DNA of 64,000 nucleotides from Acinetobacter sedimenti (GTDB lineage: Bacteria; Pseudomonadota; Gammaproteobacteria; Pseudomonadales; Moraxellaceae), in NCBI RefSeq assembly GCF_022601685.1, contig NZ_JAKUML010000002.1, positions 124,001-188,000 of the forward strand. The letters are read 5' to 3'. The position numbers were made by a program, and so were the translations under genes. Each line of letters starts with the position of its first letter. The first letter of the stretch is position 1. This document shows positions 18,217 to 27,273 of this stretch, piece after piece. Below the pieces are notes generated by a model, which was not told the origin of the DNA, did no database searches, and saw only the letters and a program-made list of their open reading frames with translations.

Positions 18217-20028
18217 TTACATTGCCTCAGGCGCACTGACACCCAATACAGCTAAGCCATTTCTTAAGACTTGCTGTACATTCACAGAGAGTAATAAACG
18301 TGCTTGTGACAGTTCAATATGGCTTTCATCCAAGAATTTTACGCCATCTTGCGCATACCAACCGTGGAATGATGCCGCCAAGTCTTTGAGATAATTACCA
18401 ATCTGATGCGGTTCATAGGCATTGGCCGCACGAATCACAATCTCTGGATAGGCTGCCAATTTCGCCAAAATTTCTTCCTCAATCGGCAAAGTCAGTAATT
18501 CACAATGTTCACGAGCTGTAGCTTGATCAAAGCTGATATTTTTCTCAGGTGCTTTACTCAAAATACTATTGACCCGAGCATGGGCATATTGGATGTAATA
18601 CACCGCATTATCTTTGCTTTGCGAAACTGCTAAATCCAAATCGAAATCAATGTGTTGCTCAGATTTGCGCATCACATAGTAGAAACGTGCCGCATCATTG
18701 CCAACTTCCTGACGAAGCTCACGCAAAGTCACAAATTGCCCTGAACGAGAGGACATTTGCACCATTTCACCGCCACGCCATAGGCTAACGAACTGTACTA
18801 AAAGCACAGTCAATTTTGATGAATCATAGCCGAGTGCATCTATCGCCGCTTTCACCCGAGCGATATAGCCGTGATGGTCTGATCCCCAAATATCGACGAT
18901 ATGGGTATAACCACGTTGTAGCTTATCCAAGTGATAAGCAATATCTGAGGCAAAATAGGTGGTTTGACCATTACGACGTTTCACCACACGGTCTTTTTCA
19001 TCGCCGAATTCAGTCGATTTAAACCAAATATTGCCGTCTTTTTCATAGAGAAAACCACGTTGATCGAGCACCGCTAAGGCTTCATCAATCTTCTCGATCA
19101 GTGAAACTTCGCTAAACCACTTGGCAAAAGTCACACCGAAATCCGCCAAATCATCTTGAATATCATCCAAAATGGCTTTTAACGCTGCTTGGTGGAACAC
19201 GGCATAATCTGCGCCAAGCAACTTTTGGCTATTGGCAATCAAACCGTCGATATGCTTTTCTTTATCACCAGACAGCACGACTTTATTGCCTTCTGCATCA
19301 AGCTCCTCAGCATATTGCACATCTTCAGGGACTTGCGCATAGACATCCGCAACATCCCGAACATAATGATTTTTATCTTGGCTCTGATCGATATCAATAA
19401 TGCTTTGTGCGATTTCTTTGACGTAGTCGCCTTGATAAGCATTTTTTGGGAAAACCAGCGTTTGACCGCATACTTCTAAATAACGCAAATAGGTCGAAGT
19501 CGCCAAGATGTCCATCTGACGCCCTGCATCATTGACATAATATTCTCGGTCAACGGTCGCCCCTGTGGCTTCGAGCAAATTCGCCACGGTCATCCCATAG
19601 GCAGCACCACGACCATGCCCGACATGCAAACTCGATGTTGGGTTGGCAGATACAAACTCGACTTGGATTTTTTCAGCTTGATTGACTTGACTACGACCGT
19701 ATTGATCTTTTTGTGTCGCAATGGTGTCTAGTACCACAAAGCGTTGATCTGCATTTAAAAAGAAATTGATAAAGCCAGGTCCTGCGATTTCAGCCTTACT
19801 GATGTCAGCAACAGTTGGTAGATTTGCTAGAATTTTTTCTGCCAAATCACGTGGCTTCATACCTGAGACTTTGGACGCTACCATGGCAATATTCGAGGCA
19901 AAATCGCCATGACTACGGTCTTTGGTACGGGTCAACACACTGTTATTTTGCCAATCTTGTGGGAGAATATTTTCTGATTGAAGTGCTGTCACTGCTTGCG
20001 TCAGTGCATTTTGGATTGCCGTGTTCAT
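18217..20028 (-). CDS. argS: Arginyl-tRNA synthetase
   Basis: 603 residues from the ATG at 20028 (MNTAIQNALTQAV); an in-frame start 14 codons upstream adds a hydrophobic stretch not expected in ArgRS. Class I synthetase with an N-terminal additional domain, the HIGH-like HVGHGRG in SANPTSSLHVGHGRGAAYG, the KMSKS-like loop MSSRSGQFVTLREL, and the C-terminal DALR anticodon-binding domain ending LGVSAPEAM. It charges tRNA-Arg. Confidence 0.96.
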   Translation of the reverse strand: MNTAIQNALTQAVTALQSENILPQDWQNNSVLTRTKDRSHGDFASNIAMVASKVSGMKPRDLAEKILANLPTVADISKAEIAGPGFINFFLNADQRFVVLDTIATQKDQYGRSQVNQAEKIQVEFVSANPTSSLHVGHGRGAAYGMTVANLLEATGATVDREYYVNDAGRQMDILATSTYLRYLEVCGQTLVFPKNAYQGDYVKEIAQSIIDIDQSQDKNHYVRDVADVYAQVPEDVQYAEELDAEGNKVVLSGDKEKHIDGLIANSQKLLGADYAVFHQAALKAILDDIQDDLADFGVTFAKWFSEVSLIEKIDEALAVLDQRGFLYEKDGNIWFKSTEFGDEKDRVVKRRNGQTTYFASDIAYHLDKLQRGYTHIVDIWGSDHHGYIARVKAAIDALGYDSSKLTVLLVQFVSLWRGGEMVQMSSRSGQFVTLRELRQEVGNDAARFYYVMRKSEQHIDFDLDLAVSQSKDNAVYYIQYAHARVNSILSKAPEKNISFDQATAREHCELLTLPIEEEILAKLAAYPEIVIRAANAYEPHQIGNYLKDLAASFHGWYAQDGVKFLDESHIELSQARLLLSVNVQQVLRNGLAVLGVSAPEAM

Positions 20029-20197
20029 AACCGCTCGGAATATTGCCAAAAAAGAAAGCAAATATAGCAAATTTTGCAGTACAAAGGGAGAGTGAAGAGC
20101 ATGCGATCAGTATTTGAGGTGGTTTTTTTCTGGTTATTTTTTGGCTAAATTTGTAAATATGGTTAGAATAGCCCATCTTTTTGATTTGATCCGCATT

Positions 20198-20467
20198 ATG
20201 TCTCAATCTCCTTATATCTTTGGCAACGTGCCAAAACTGCCTGCCAAATATGCTGCGGTGGTGATTCCGTTCATATTGTCATTTATGATGAGTGGGCTGA
20301 TTTCTATGATTAATATTATTCACAATATTGGTTTTGTAGAGCATTTTGCGGCAGTTTGGATTTCGGCATGGTTTTTTTCATGGTGTATCGCCTTCCCTGC
20401 GGTTTTGATTTTATTACCGATTGTGCGTCGCATTACCGCACGCTTGGTTGATTTCTATAAAGTTTAA
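20198..20467 (+). CDS. DUF2798-family small membrane protein
   Basis: 89 residues from the ATG at 20198 (MSQSPYIFGNVPKLP). The open frame extends 28 codons upstream into the divergent argS promoter region, which is unlikely to be translated. Two membrane helices are visible: VVIPFILSFMMSGLISMINI and WISAWFFSWCIAFPAVLILLPI, followed by a basic end (RRITARLVDF). The paired-helix form with FxMSGL matches DUF2798. Function unknown. Confidence 0.82.
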   Translation: MSQSPYIFGNVPKLPAKYAAVVIPFILSFMMSGLISMINIIHNIGFVEHFAAVWISAWFFSWCIAFPAVLILLPIVRRITARLVDFYKV

Positions 20468-20500
20468 AAATCACTAAATTCAGCTTTTAACGCCAAAATG

Positions 20501-20532
20501 AAAAAGCGCAATTCAACTGAACTACGCTTTTT
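20501..20532. terminator. Convergent terminator between the DUF2798 gene and Dyp peroxidase gene
   Basis: AAAAAGCG (20501-20508) and CGCTTTTT (20525-20532) form a stem with T tracts on both strands, so it can serve both convergent genes. Confidence 0.75.
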
Positions 20533-20557
20533 TAAATTTTTATCAGTGAATTAAAAA

Positions 20558-21481
20558 TCAATCTTCATCAATGATTTCAGCAAGCAATTCATCTGATGGT
20601 GCAAAATAATAGCCACCATTGACTGCTGTGGTGAAATGCAACAAACGATCGTGAATATGATCCCCTGTCGTACCAAACATATGCTCAAGCATCTGATCAA
20701 TAATATTTAAATCTTTGGTGTAGGCGATAAAGAATAAACCTTGCTCACCATGACCATCGCCATAGGGCAAACTGTGACGCACGATTTCGAGCTCTTCACC
20801 CTCATCATCTTCGATCACCACACGAGCGATATGCGCATTATCAGGTTTCACATCGTCTTCCATCTCGATGCTTTCAAGTTTTGATCGTCCAAAAACATTT
20901 TCCTGAGCATCGACTTTTAGCCGATTAAATTTATCCAAATCGTGCACGTAACGCTGTGCAAAAACAAAACTACCGTCGGCAAAAATACCTGCGTCTTTAC
21001 CCAGTAGTGCCACTTCTTCACGGTCATCTTTAAATTGCGGATTTTCCGTGCCATCAATAAAGCCCGTCAAATCACGGCTATCCAAATATTTAAAGCAGGT
21101 ACGCTCTTCAAGCACTTCCACTTGCTTACGAATACCGTGAAAGAAGGCTTGGCTCAGTACAAAGCAAATATCTGCCTTGCTACTCGCCAAGTGAATCAAC
21201 ACATCGCCTGCATCGACAGGCATTTCAAAAGCACCTTGGATCGGCTCAAGTTGATGAAAACTCTTTGGTGTTTGATCATGAATTTGTTGCCAAAGCGACG
21301 GTGAAAATGCGATCGCAGTTTTAATGTCAGCATTTGCATGCTGGGTGATCAGACGATCTCGGGTATTAATCAGATCATTGAGTTGCTGTTTGAGTTGTTC
21401 TATGGTCAGTTGTCCCAAACGAATCACAATAAAACGTGCATGATCCGATGGGAGCGGCAAAATGACAGATTGCGCAGTCAT
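20558..21481 (-). CDS. Dyp-type haem peroxidase (YfeX-like)
   Basis: 307 residues behind a good AGGAG SD. It carries the Dyp signature FIDGTENPQF (distal Asp in GTEN-type motif), the RYVHDLDKF segment and the haem-ligand region near RVVIEDDEGEELEIVRHSLPYG. No Tat signal is present, so it should be cytoplasmic. Family members oxidise porphyrin-like and phenolic substrates with peroxide; the native substrate is unknown. Single gene, divergent from the channel gene. Confidence 0.9.
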   Translation of the reverse strand: MTAQSVILPLPSDHARFIVIRLGQLTIEQLKQQLNDLINTRDRLITQHANADIKTAIAFSPSLWQQIHDQTPKSFHQLEPIQGAFEMPVDAGDVLIHLASSKADICFVLSQAFFHGIRKQVEVLEERTCFKYLDSRDLTGFIDGTENPQFKDDREEVALLGKDAGIFADGSFVFAQRYVHDLDKFNRLKVDAQENVFGRSKLESIEMEDDVKPDNAHIARVVIEDDEGEELEIVRHSLPYGDGHGEQGLFFIAYTKDLNIIDQMLEHMFGTTGDHIHDRLLHFTTAVNGGYYFAPSDELLAEIIDED

Positions 21482-21772
21482 TTAGAGCTCCTAAAAATTA
21501 ATAAAAACATGAATTTGACTGATATTGATTGTGCCTGAACCCTGCGCTGAGGTATAGCTAAAATTCACATTTTCCATGCAATGCATGCTCTGCCAGTAGT
21601 GCTATTTAGCTTTAGAGTTTTTTTATATTGTTTTTTTATGTTGCTTTTTGACAAATATTATCGGACTCACACAGAGATCGTTTAAGCTATACGACTTCTT
21701 GATGAAATGTGTGTTTATCGGATTTTCGATTGAATTTAAATCGTGATAAGAATTCGTAATGTGGAGTGTGCT

Positions 21773-23038
21773 GTGCAAGAGATTTGGCTGAAATTGCAAG
21801 ACTGGATTGATCAATATCCGTGGTTAGAGATGTTGAACTCTTTGGCAATTTTGATTTTGATCACTACAGTTGCGTATTTGATTAGCAAAAAAATTGTGGT
21901 GGTTGGACTGCGCAAGCTGATTTCCAAATTTTCTTTTGCCAAAAATAGTGAAGCATTCCAAAAACATAGCGTGATTCGACGTGTTGCCAATATCGTCCCT
22001 GCCATTGTCATCATCAACGGCATAGGCGCTGTACCTCATCTTTCAGAGAAAGTCGTACAATTGGTACAAATGCTTTCTCAAGCTTGGATTTTCTTAACGA
22101 TTGCCTTAGCAATTAGCGACTTTTTAAATATTTTTAATTTGTCTTATCAACACAATCCAAAGTCAGCCAATAAGCCGATTAAAGGCTATCTGCAATTGAT
22201 CAAACTGATCATCTATATTGTATGTGGCTTGATGATTATCGGTACATTTTTGAAAAAAGATGTATTCACCTTACTTGCTGGCTTCGGTGCGATGGCTGCG
22301 GTATTGATGTTGGTTTTTCAAAATACCATTTTGTCACTGGTCGCAAGTGTACAAATCTCTTCTTATGACATGATTCGTATTGGCGACTGGATTGAGATGC
22401 CAAGTCTCGGCGCAGACGGTACGGTGATTGATATTGCACTGCACACCGTCACCGTTCAAAACTTTGATAAAACCTATACCGTGATTCCGACCAATAAACT
22501 GGTGACGGATACCTTCAAAAACTGGCGTGGTATGACCGATCTTGGTCGTCGTCGCATTAAGCGTGCATTCTATGTCGATCAAAGTAGTGTGCACTTTTTG
22601 TCTAATGATGACATCGCTCGTTTAAAAAATTTTTTATTGCTTGAAAACTATATCGATAAAAAGAGCCATGAGCTGGCAGAATGGAATAGCAGTGTCAAAG
22701 AATTATTTAATCAACGCCGTATGACCAATCTTGGGACTTTCCGAGCTTATATGCTGCTCTATTTGCAAAAGCATGAAGGCATCGCTCAAGATCAAACGCT
22801 CTTAGTGCGCCAACTTCAACCGACTGCGCAAGGCTTACCACTCGAGCTATATTGCTTCACCAATACCATTAACTGGAATATTTACGAGGATATTCAATCG
22901 GATATTTTCGACCACTTATTTGCCATCATCGGTGAATTTGGTTTGCGGGCTTATCAAGCACCGTCGGGTGCAGACTTCCAAAATATTCAACTTGAGCGTC
23001 AAGAGTTGAATACACCCGAAGATTTGCCAAAAGATTGA
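21773..23038 (+). CDS. Mechanosensitive channel, MscM/YbdG type
   Basis: 421 residues from the GTG at 21773, chosen because GGAG lies 7 nt upstream; the frame also has a GTG at 21743. Five membrane helices at the N-terminus are followed by the MscS pore and beta domain (LLAGFGAMAAVLMLVFQNTILSLVASVQI, then DMIRIGDWIEMPSLGADGTVIDIALHTVTVQNFDKTYTVIPTNKLV). The C-terminal cytoplasmic part contains an insertion region (SSVKELFNQRRMTNLGTFRAYM) typical of YbdG. It protects against mild osmotic downshock. Confidence 0.9.
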   Translation: MQEIWLKLQDWIDQYPWLEMLNSLAILILITTVAYLISKKIVVVGLRKLISKFSFAKNSEAFQKHSVIRRVANIVPAIVIINGIGAVPHLSEKVVQLVQMLSQAWIFLTIALAISDFLNIFNLSYQHNPKSANKPIKGYLQLIKLIIYIVCGLMIIGTFLKKDVFTLLAGFGAMAAVLMLVFQNTILSLVASVQISSYDMIRIGDWIEMPSLGADGTVIDIALHTVTVQNFDKTYTVIPTNKLVTDTFKNWRGMTDLGRRRIKRAFYVDQSSVHFLSNDDIARLKNFLLLENYIDKKSHELAEWNSSVKELFNQRRMTNLGTFRAYMLLYLQKHEGIAQDQTLLVRQLQPTAQGLPLELYCFTNTINWNIYEDIQSDIFDHLFAIIGEFGLRAYQAPSGADFQNIQLERQELNTPEDLPKD

Positions 23039-23070
23039 AACCAACAATAAATCACTGAGTTAAGCCCATA

Positions 23071-23096
23071 AAAAAGACCGCATTTACGGTCTTTTT
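23071..23096. terminator. Convergent terminator between the channel gene and ppa
   Basis: AAAAAGACCG (23071-23080) pairs with CGGTCTTTTT (23087-23096); usable on both strands. Confidence 0.88.
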
Positions 23097-23112
23097 ACGA
23101 CATTCAATTCGC

Positions 23113-23640
23113 TTATTTTTTCGCAGCTTCAATTGATTTTAAAATTTCAGCTTTTGCCACGTCAGCATTTTCCCAACCACTGATTTTTACCCATTTACCA
23201 GGCTCTAAATCTTTATAGTGAGAGAAGAAGTGTTCGATTTGACTGATCAATAATGGCGGAAGATCAGTATATTCTTGCACATCTTTGTACAGTGGAGAAA
23301 GTTTCTCGTGTGGTACAGCGATCAATTTCGCATCAATACCACCGTCATCCTCCATGTTCAATTTGCCCACTGGACGGCAACGAATCACGGAGCCTGCTGC
23401 CACAGGATGCGGTGTAACCACCAACACGTCTAGAGGATCGCCATCTTCTGACAAAGTATTTGGCACATAGCCGTAGTTTGCAGGGTAAAACATCGCTGTA
23501 CCCATGAAACGGTCTACAAACAGTGCATCAGAATCTTTATCAATTTCATATTTGATCGGTGCAGCATTCGCAGGAATTTCAATGATCACGTAGATGTCGT
23601 TTGGTGCATCTTTACCCGGTGGGATATTGTTGTAACTCAT
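23113..23640 (-). CDS. ppa: Inorganic pyrophosphatase
   Basis: 175 residues, the usual size of family I soluble enzymes. It hydrolyses PPi to phosphate and so drives nucleotide and fatty-acyl activation. The metal-binding signature DGDPLDVLV is present, with further acidic residues in [30 protein letters not shown] and [28 protein letters not shown] precedes the ATG. Single gene. Confidence 0.97.
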   Translation of the reverse strand: MSYNNIPPGKDAPNDIYVIIEIPANAAPIKYEIDKDSDALFVDRFMGTAMFYPANYGYVPNTLSEDGDPLDVLVVTPHPVAAGSVIRCRPVGKLNMEDDGGIDAKLIAVPHEKLSPLYKDVQEYTDLPPLLISQIEHFFSHYKDLEPGKWVKISGWENADVAKAEILKSIEAAKK

Positions 23641-23818
23641 AGCTCACTCTTTCTGTTTGGTGAATTAAATTGCGATAACACATTGCAATCATCAGATTTC
23701 GAGAATTGCAGAACATTATCACCTAAAATTTTTAGTCGCCCTATTATACTTAAATCTCAATCTATTGCGCTGTGAATTGATCGAAGAATTGTCATGTTTT
23801 ATTGCATCGAAAATGTCT

Positions 23819-24214
23819 TTAAAGTCGTATGCAAATAATCAAAAGGCTGACTGGACATAAGGTTGCAAGCACCCAAAATACCGAGCGCAGACGGTTAAAA
23901 TTCGCCAAATAGCATAGCCCATAAATAATACGCAAGATCAGGTATGCAATCCCCAACGTCACGACAAAAATATCAGGCACAACCAAATAATCTGCAATCA
24001 ACATCGCAGCGATAAATAACGGCAAGCCTTCATAGCTATTTTTCTGAACGGCATCGGCGCGCTTGGTGATGCCTTGCGACTGCTCTACCACTTGGCGGTG
24101 GCTATCGTGAATTTTTGGATCATAGCTCGATGTGGATCGTGCAATAAATGCAAAAACATAAGGCAATAAACATGCAACTAAAATGATCAATATCACGATA
24201 TTTAAGCTGTGCAT
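23819..24214 (-). CDS. MAPEG-family membrane protein
   Basis: 131 residues from the ATG at 24214, which has a GAGG SD; an ATG at 24277 lies in frame without one. Four membrane helices (VILIILVACLLPYVFAFIA; LPLFIAAMLIADYLVV; VTLGIAYLILRIIYGLCYLA; VFWVLATLCPVSLLIICIRL) and the R..YG.CYLA-type segment match MAPEG (membrane-associated eicosanoid/glutathione) proteins. Bacterial members are largely uncharacterised. Confidence 0.85.
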   Translation of the reverse strand: MHSLNIVILIILVACLLPYVFAFIARSTSSYDPKIHDSHRQVVEQSQGITKRADAVQKNSYEGLPLFIAAMLIADYLVVPDIFVVTLGIAYLILRIIYGLCYLANFNRLRSVFWVLATLCPVSLLIICIRL

Positions 24215-24359
24215 GTCTATCCTCAAGAATCTGTTTTGAATTTCAATGTGAATCAGTGACCGATTCAATCGAGGCATGATACCATGATCTCGATTTTTCG
24301 ATATTTATTTTCTGTATTAACATTTCTCGCTCGCTACTCATCTTCTATGGTTAAGTTCT

Positions 24360-24806
24360 ATGACTAAACAAAACCCTCAACAGCATGCTCAAGCAAAGCA
24401 CTCAAAACAAGTAGATCAACAAAGTCATCAAGAAGTGCTTGAAAAGGCACTTGCTTCACAGCAAAAGCATAGTCAGCAACTTGACCGTATTCTTTGGTAC
24501 GTCCTACCTATCTTAGCGATCTTGCTAAGTGTGGTGTTTGCGAATTGGAATATTTGGTCAACTATCGGCACGGCGTTTGTGCTCTGTATCAGCTTTGTCA
24601 TGGTGGGGATTAAGAAGAAGTCGCTGACGATCACTTTAGCGGTCGTTTTGTTATATTGCTTGGTGGATAATTATTTGAGTTATGGCATGCAGTTCAATGT
24701 CGGCGGGTTAAAGCGTCAGTTGCTTTCGATGGTTTTATTTATCTCGCTGATTGGACTGTCACGCCCAATGTTTGAACGTGCAATGATGAATCGCCAGCAG
24801 AAATAA
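24360..24806 (+). CDS. Uncharacterised four-helix membrane protein
   Basis: 148 residues. A hydrophilic Gln/His/Lys-rich N-terminus (1-42, with QQHAQAKHSKQVDQQSHQE) precedes about four short membrane helices: ILWYVLPILAILLSVVFA, IGTAFVLCISFVMVGI, ITLAVVLLYCLVDNYL and LLSMVLFISLIGLS. No known domain was recognised. Codon use looks native. It is divergent from the MAPEG gene and probably shares its control region. Confidence 0.75.
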   Translation: MTKQNPQQHAQAKHSKQVDQQSHQEVLEKALASQQKHSQQLDRILWYVLPILAILLSVVFANWNIWSTIGTAFVLCISFVMVGIKKKSLTITLAVVLLYCLVDNYLSYGMQFNVGGLKRQLLSMVLFISLIGLSRPMFERAMMNRQQK

Positions 24807-24841
24807 AGTAACCCTTTGTTTCGATTTTTTGAAATATTTAT

Positions 24842-25177
24842 TTAAGAATCCGTGCTTTGCCCATCATCTTTTTGAGCTCTTGGCTCACCGCAACATGCGC
24901 ATTGGTTATAAAATATCTCAAACAAAACTGGAACCCCTTTTTTATCTGAAAAGAATCCGTGTGAACACCACGGACAAATCGTTTTCATTTCAAAATAGTA
25001 TCCATAAAAGTGCAATACAATGAGCATTCCAAGAAAAATATACAAAAAATATTGATGATCAAAATCAATGAATGTTGCGAATAAAAATAAGCCTAAAAAA
25101 AGCAATCCAACTAAATAGTAAAAAGTATTTCGTACTTTTAGTATCTTTTTATATTTGTGATATTTTTCATCGTTCAA
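24842..25177 (-). CDS. Small membrane protein with C-terminal zinc-ribbon-like Cys pairs
   Basis: About 111 residues if the TTG at 25177 is used (GAGGGA SD upstream); a TTG at 25192 is the other choice. Two membrane helices (TFYYLVGLLFLGLFLFATFI and YFLYIFLGMLIVLHFYGYYF) are followed by a CPWC pair and a CACC pair 26 residues on, which could bind one metal. Function unknown. More AT-rich than neighbouring housekeeping genes. Confidence 0.7.
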   Translation of the reverse strand: MNDEKYHKYKKILKVRNTFYYLVGLLFLGLFLFATFIDFDHQYFLYIFLGMLIVLHFYGYYFEMKTICPWCSHGFFSDKKGVPVLFEIFYNQCACCGEPRAQKDDGQSTDS

Positions 25178-25260
25178 CTTAGATTCCCTCAATTTATATT
25201 AGTCAGAGTTATCGAAATCCCTGTATTACTTGTACCACCAATTTATAAACTCCGCCCCTA

Positions 25261-25286
25261 AAAAAAGCAGCCGAAGCTGCTTTTTT
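25261..25286 (-). terminator. Rho-independent terminator of fadD
   Basis: AAAAAAGCAGC (25261-25271) pairs perfectly with GCTGCTTTTTT (25276-25286), with a 4-nt loop; T tracts on both strands. Confidence 0.88.
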
Positions 25287-25311
25287 ATTGTCTTGATTTT
25301 GCTTAAGCAGA

Positions 25312-27009
25312 TTACTTGCGCAAATCTTTACGGAGGATTTTACCGACGTTCGATTTTGGCAATTCTTGTAAGAACTCAACATAACGTGGTTGCTTATAAC
25401 CTGTTAAGTTTTGCTTGGTGAATGCCAATACTTCTTCCGCTGTTAAGCTTTCGTCTTTTTTCACAACGAACAGTTTTGGTACTTCGCCTGATTTTTCGTC
25501 AGGTACACCGATCGCAGCCGCTTCCAATACTTTTGGATGTTGCGTCACCACTTCTTCGATCTCACTTGGGTAGACGTTGAAGCCTGATACCAAGATCATG
25601 TCTTTCTTACGATCGACGATCTTGAAGTAACCTTCATCATTCATGATACCGATATCACCAGTACGGAAGTAACCATCATTCGTCATGACTTTTGCAGTTT
25701 CTTCAGGACGGTTCCAATAGCCTTTCATGACCTGTGGACCACGGATTGAGATTTCACCTGATTGTGGATTGCCTTCATCATCCAATGTACCTAGCGCAAT
25801 CGGATTACCTTCGTCATCCAAGATCGCCACTTCAGTTGCAGGTAATGGCACACCAATCGTACCTGTGAAGTCTTCGTTAATCGGTGGGTTTGCAGTCGCA
25901 ACCGGAGAAGTTTCAGACAAACCATAACCTTCGATGATCGTTGTCCCTGTTACTTTCTTCCAAGCATCCGCAGTCGATGGCAATACAGCCATACCACCAC
26001 CCATTGCCATTTTCAAGTTGCTATGATCGAGTTGTTTAAACTCTTCATTGTTGACCAAAGCATTGAACAATGTGTTGACCGCAGGGAAAAATGATGGCTT
26101 GTATTTACGAAGCTCACCAACCACCGCAGGTAGGTCACGTGGGTTTGGAATCAAGATGTTAGTTTGACCTTTATACATACCGTATAAAGCACACACCATG
26201 AATGCAAAGATGTGATAAAGCGGAAGCGCACAAACGATCTTATCACCCTCTGCGGCATCACCTTCACCAAATTTTGAAGAGAAAATGCCTTCACATTGAA
26301 GCAAGTTTGCAACGAGGTTGCGATGCGTAAGCTCTGCACCTTTAGACACACCCGTAGTACCACCAGTGTATTGAAGTACCGCTGTGTCGCTTAAGCTCAC
26401 CGTTGGGCGTTGATATTTACTTGCTGCCACTTTTGACAATGCAGATTTGAATGATTCGTGACCAGGAATGCTCCACTCTGGCACTTGCTTACGTACTTTA
26501 CGCAGTACGAAGTTAACCAATGTACCTTTGAGCATACCAAGCATGTCACCCACACCAGTCACAACAACGTGTTTGACCGTTGTTTTACCGTGGATCGGCT
26601 GATAGACACTGGCAAAGTTTTCAACGACAACCAAAACCTGCGCACCTGAGTCATTCAATTGATGCTCTAGCTCACGAGTTGTATACAGTGGGTTGACATT
26701 GACCAAGACCAAACCTGCAAGGAATACACCGATTTGAACAATCGGGTATTGGAATACGTTCGGCATCATTACCGCAACGCGAGAGCCTTTTGGCAAATTC
26801 AAGCTTTGTAAATATGCTGCAAATCGACGGCTATGATCTTCAAGTTCAGCGAAAGACATGGTTTTATCCATGAAAATAAACGCATCACGTGAACCATATT
26901 TTTTAAAATTTTGTTCGAAAATATCAATTAAAGATGTATTTTCTGCTGGCATGGAAATATCTGCTGGAATTCCAAATTTCTCATACGTTTTTAACCAAAC
27001 TTTGTCCAT
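25312..27009 (-). CDS. fadD: Long-chain fatty-acid-CoA ligase
   Basis: 565 residues from the ATG at 27009 (MDKVWLKTYEKFG); a TTG at 27027 is in frame. AMP-forming acyl-CoA synthetase that activates fatty acids for beta-oxidation and phospholipid synthesis. Motifs: P-loop YTGGTTGVSKGA, GYGLSETSP, GYFRTGDIG and the hinge/Lys motif DRKKDMILVSGFNVYPSEIE, with the C-terminal catalytic Lys in PKSNVGKILRKDLRK. The substrate class is taken from overall FadD likeness. Confidence 0.92.
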   Translation of the reverse strand: MDKVWLKTYEKFGIPADISMPAENTSLIDIFEQNFKKYGSRDAFIFMDKTMSFAELEDHSRRFAAYLQSLNLPKGSRVAVMMPNVFQYPIVQIGVFLAGLVLVNVNPLYTTRELEHQLNDSGAQVLVVVENFASVYQPIHGKTTVKHVVVTGVGDMLGMLKGTLVNFVLRKVRKQVPEWSIPGHESFKSALSKVAASKYQRPTVSLSDTAVLQYTGGTTGVSKGAELTHRNLVANLLQCEGIFSSKFGEGDAAEGDKIVCALPLYHIFAFMVCALYGMYKGQTNILIPNPRDLPAVVGELRKYKPSFFPAVNTLFNALVNNEEFKQLDHSNLKMAMGGGMAVLPSTADAWKKVTGTTIIEGYGLSETSPVATANPPINEDFTGTIGVPLPATEVAILDDEGNPIALGTLDDEGNPQSGEISIRGPQVMKGYWNRPEETAKVMTNDGYFRTGDIGIMNDEGYFKIVDRKKDMILVSGFNVYPSEIEEVVTQHPKVLEAAAIGVPDEKSGEVPKLFVVKKDESLTAEEVLAFTKQNLTGYKQPRYVEFLQELPKSNVGKILRKDLRK

Positions 27010-27273
27010 AGTACCCACTACTCCCAAAAATATTTCCCTGCATCAAGTCAGACTGTGTATTTCCAGTCAATCTGTCTAGATATGATTACTTACTGTGCAA
27101 TGGACAAAGTTATGCTAATAATTTTTGCTTAATCAAATGATGCCTCATCAAACTGCCTAATTTTTTGATGGAGGAGATTTTGATCAAGAGATTAATAATT
27201 CACCTTGTCCATGGCTATTGTTTAAATGTTTAAAAACATCTACCGCATACCTTGACTATACGTTGATACCGAA

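Noticed and set aside
27170..27240. Short ORF with GGAGGAG between fadD and parC
   Set aside because: About 21 codons with no recognisable feature; the SD-like word is embedded in the ORF itself.
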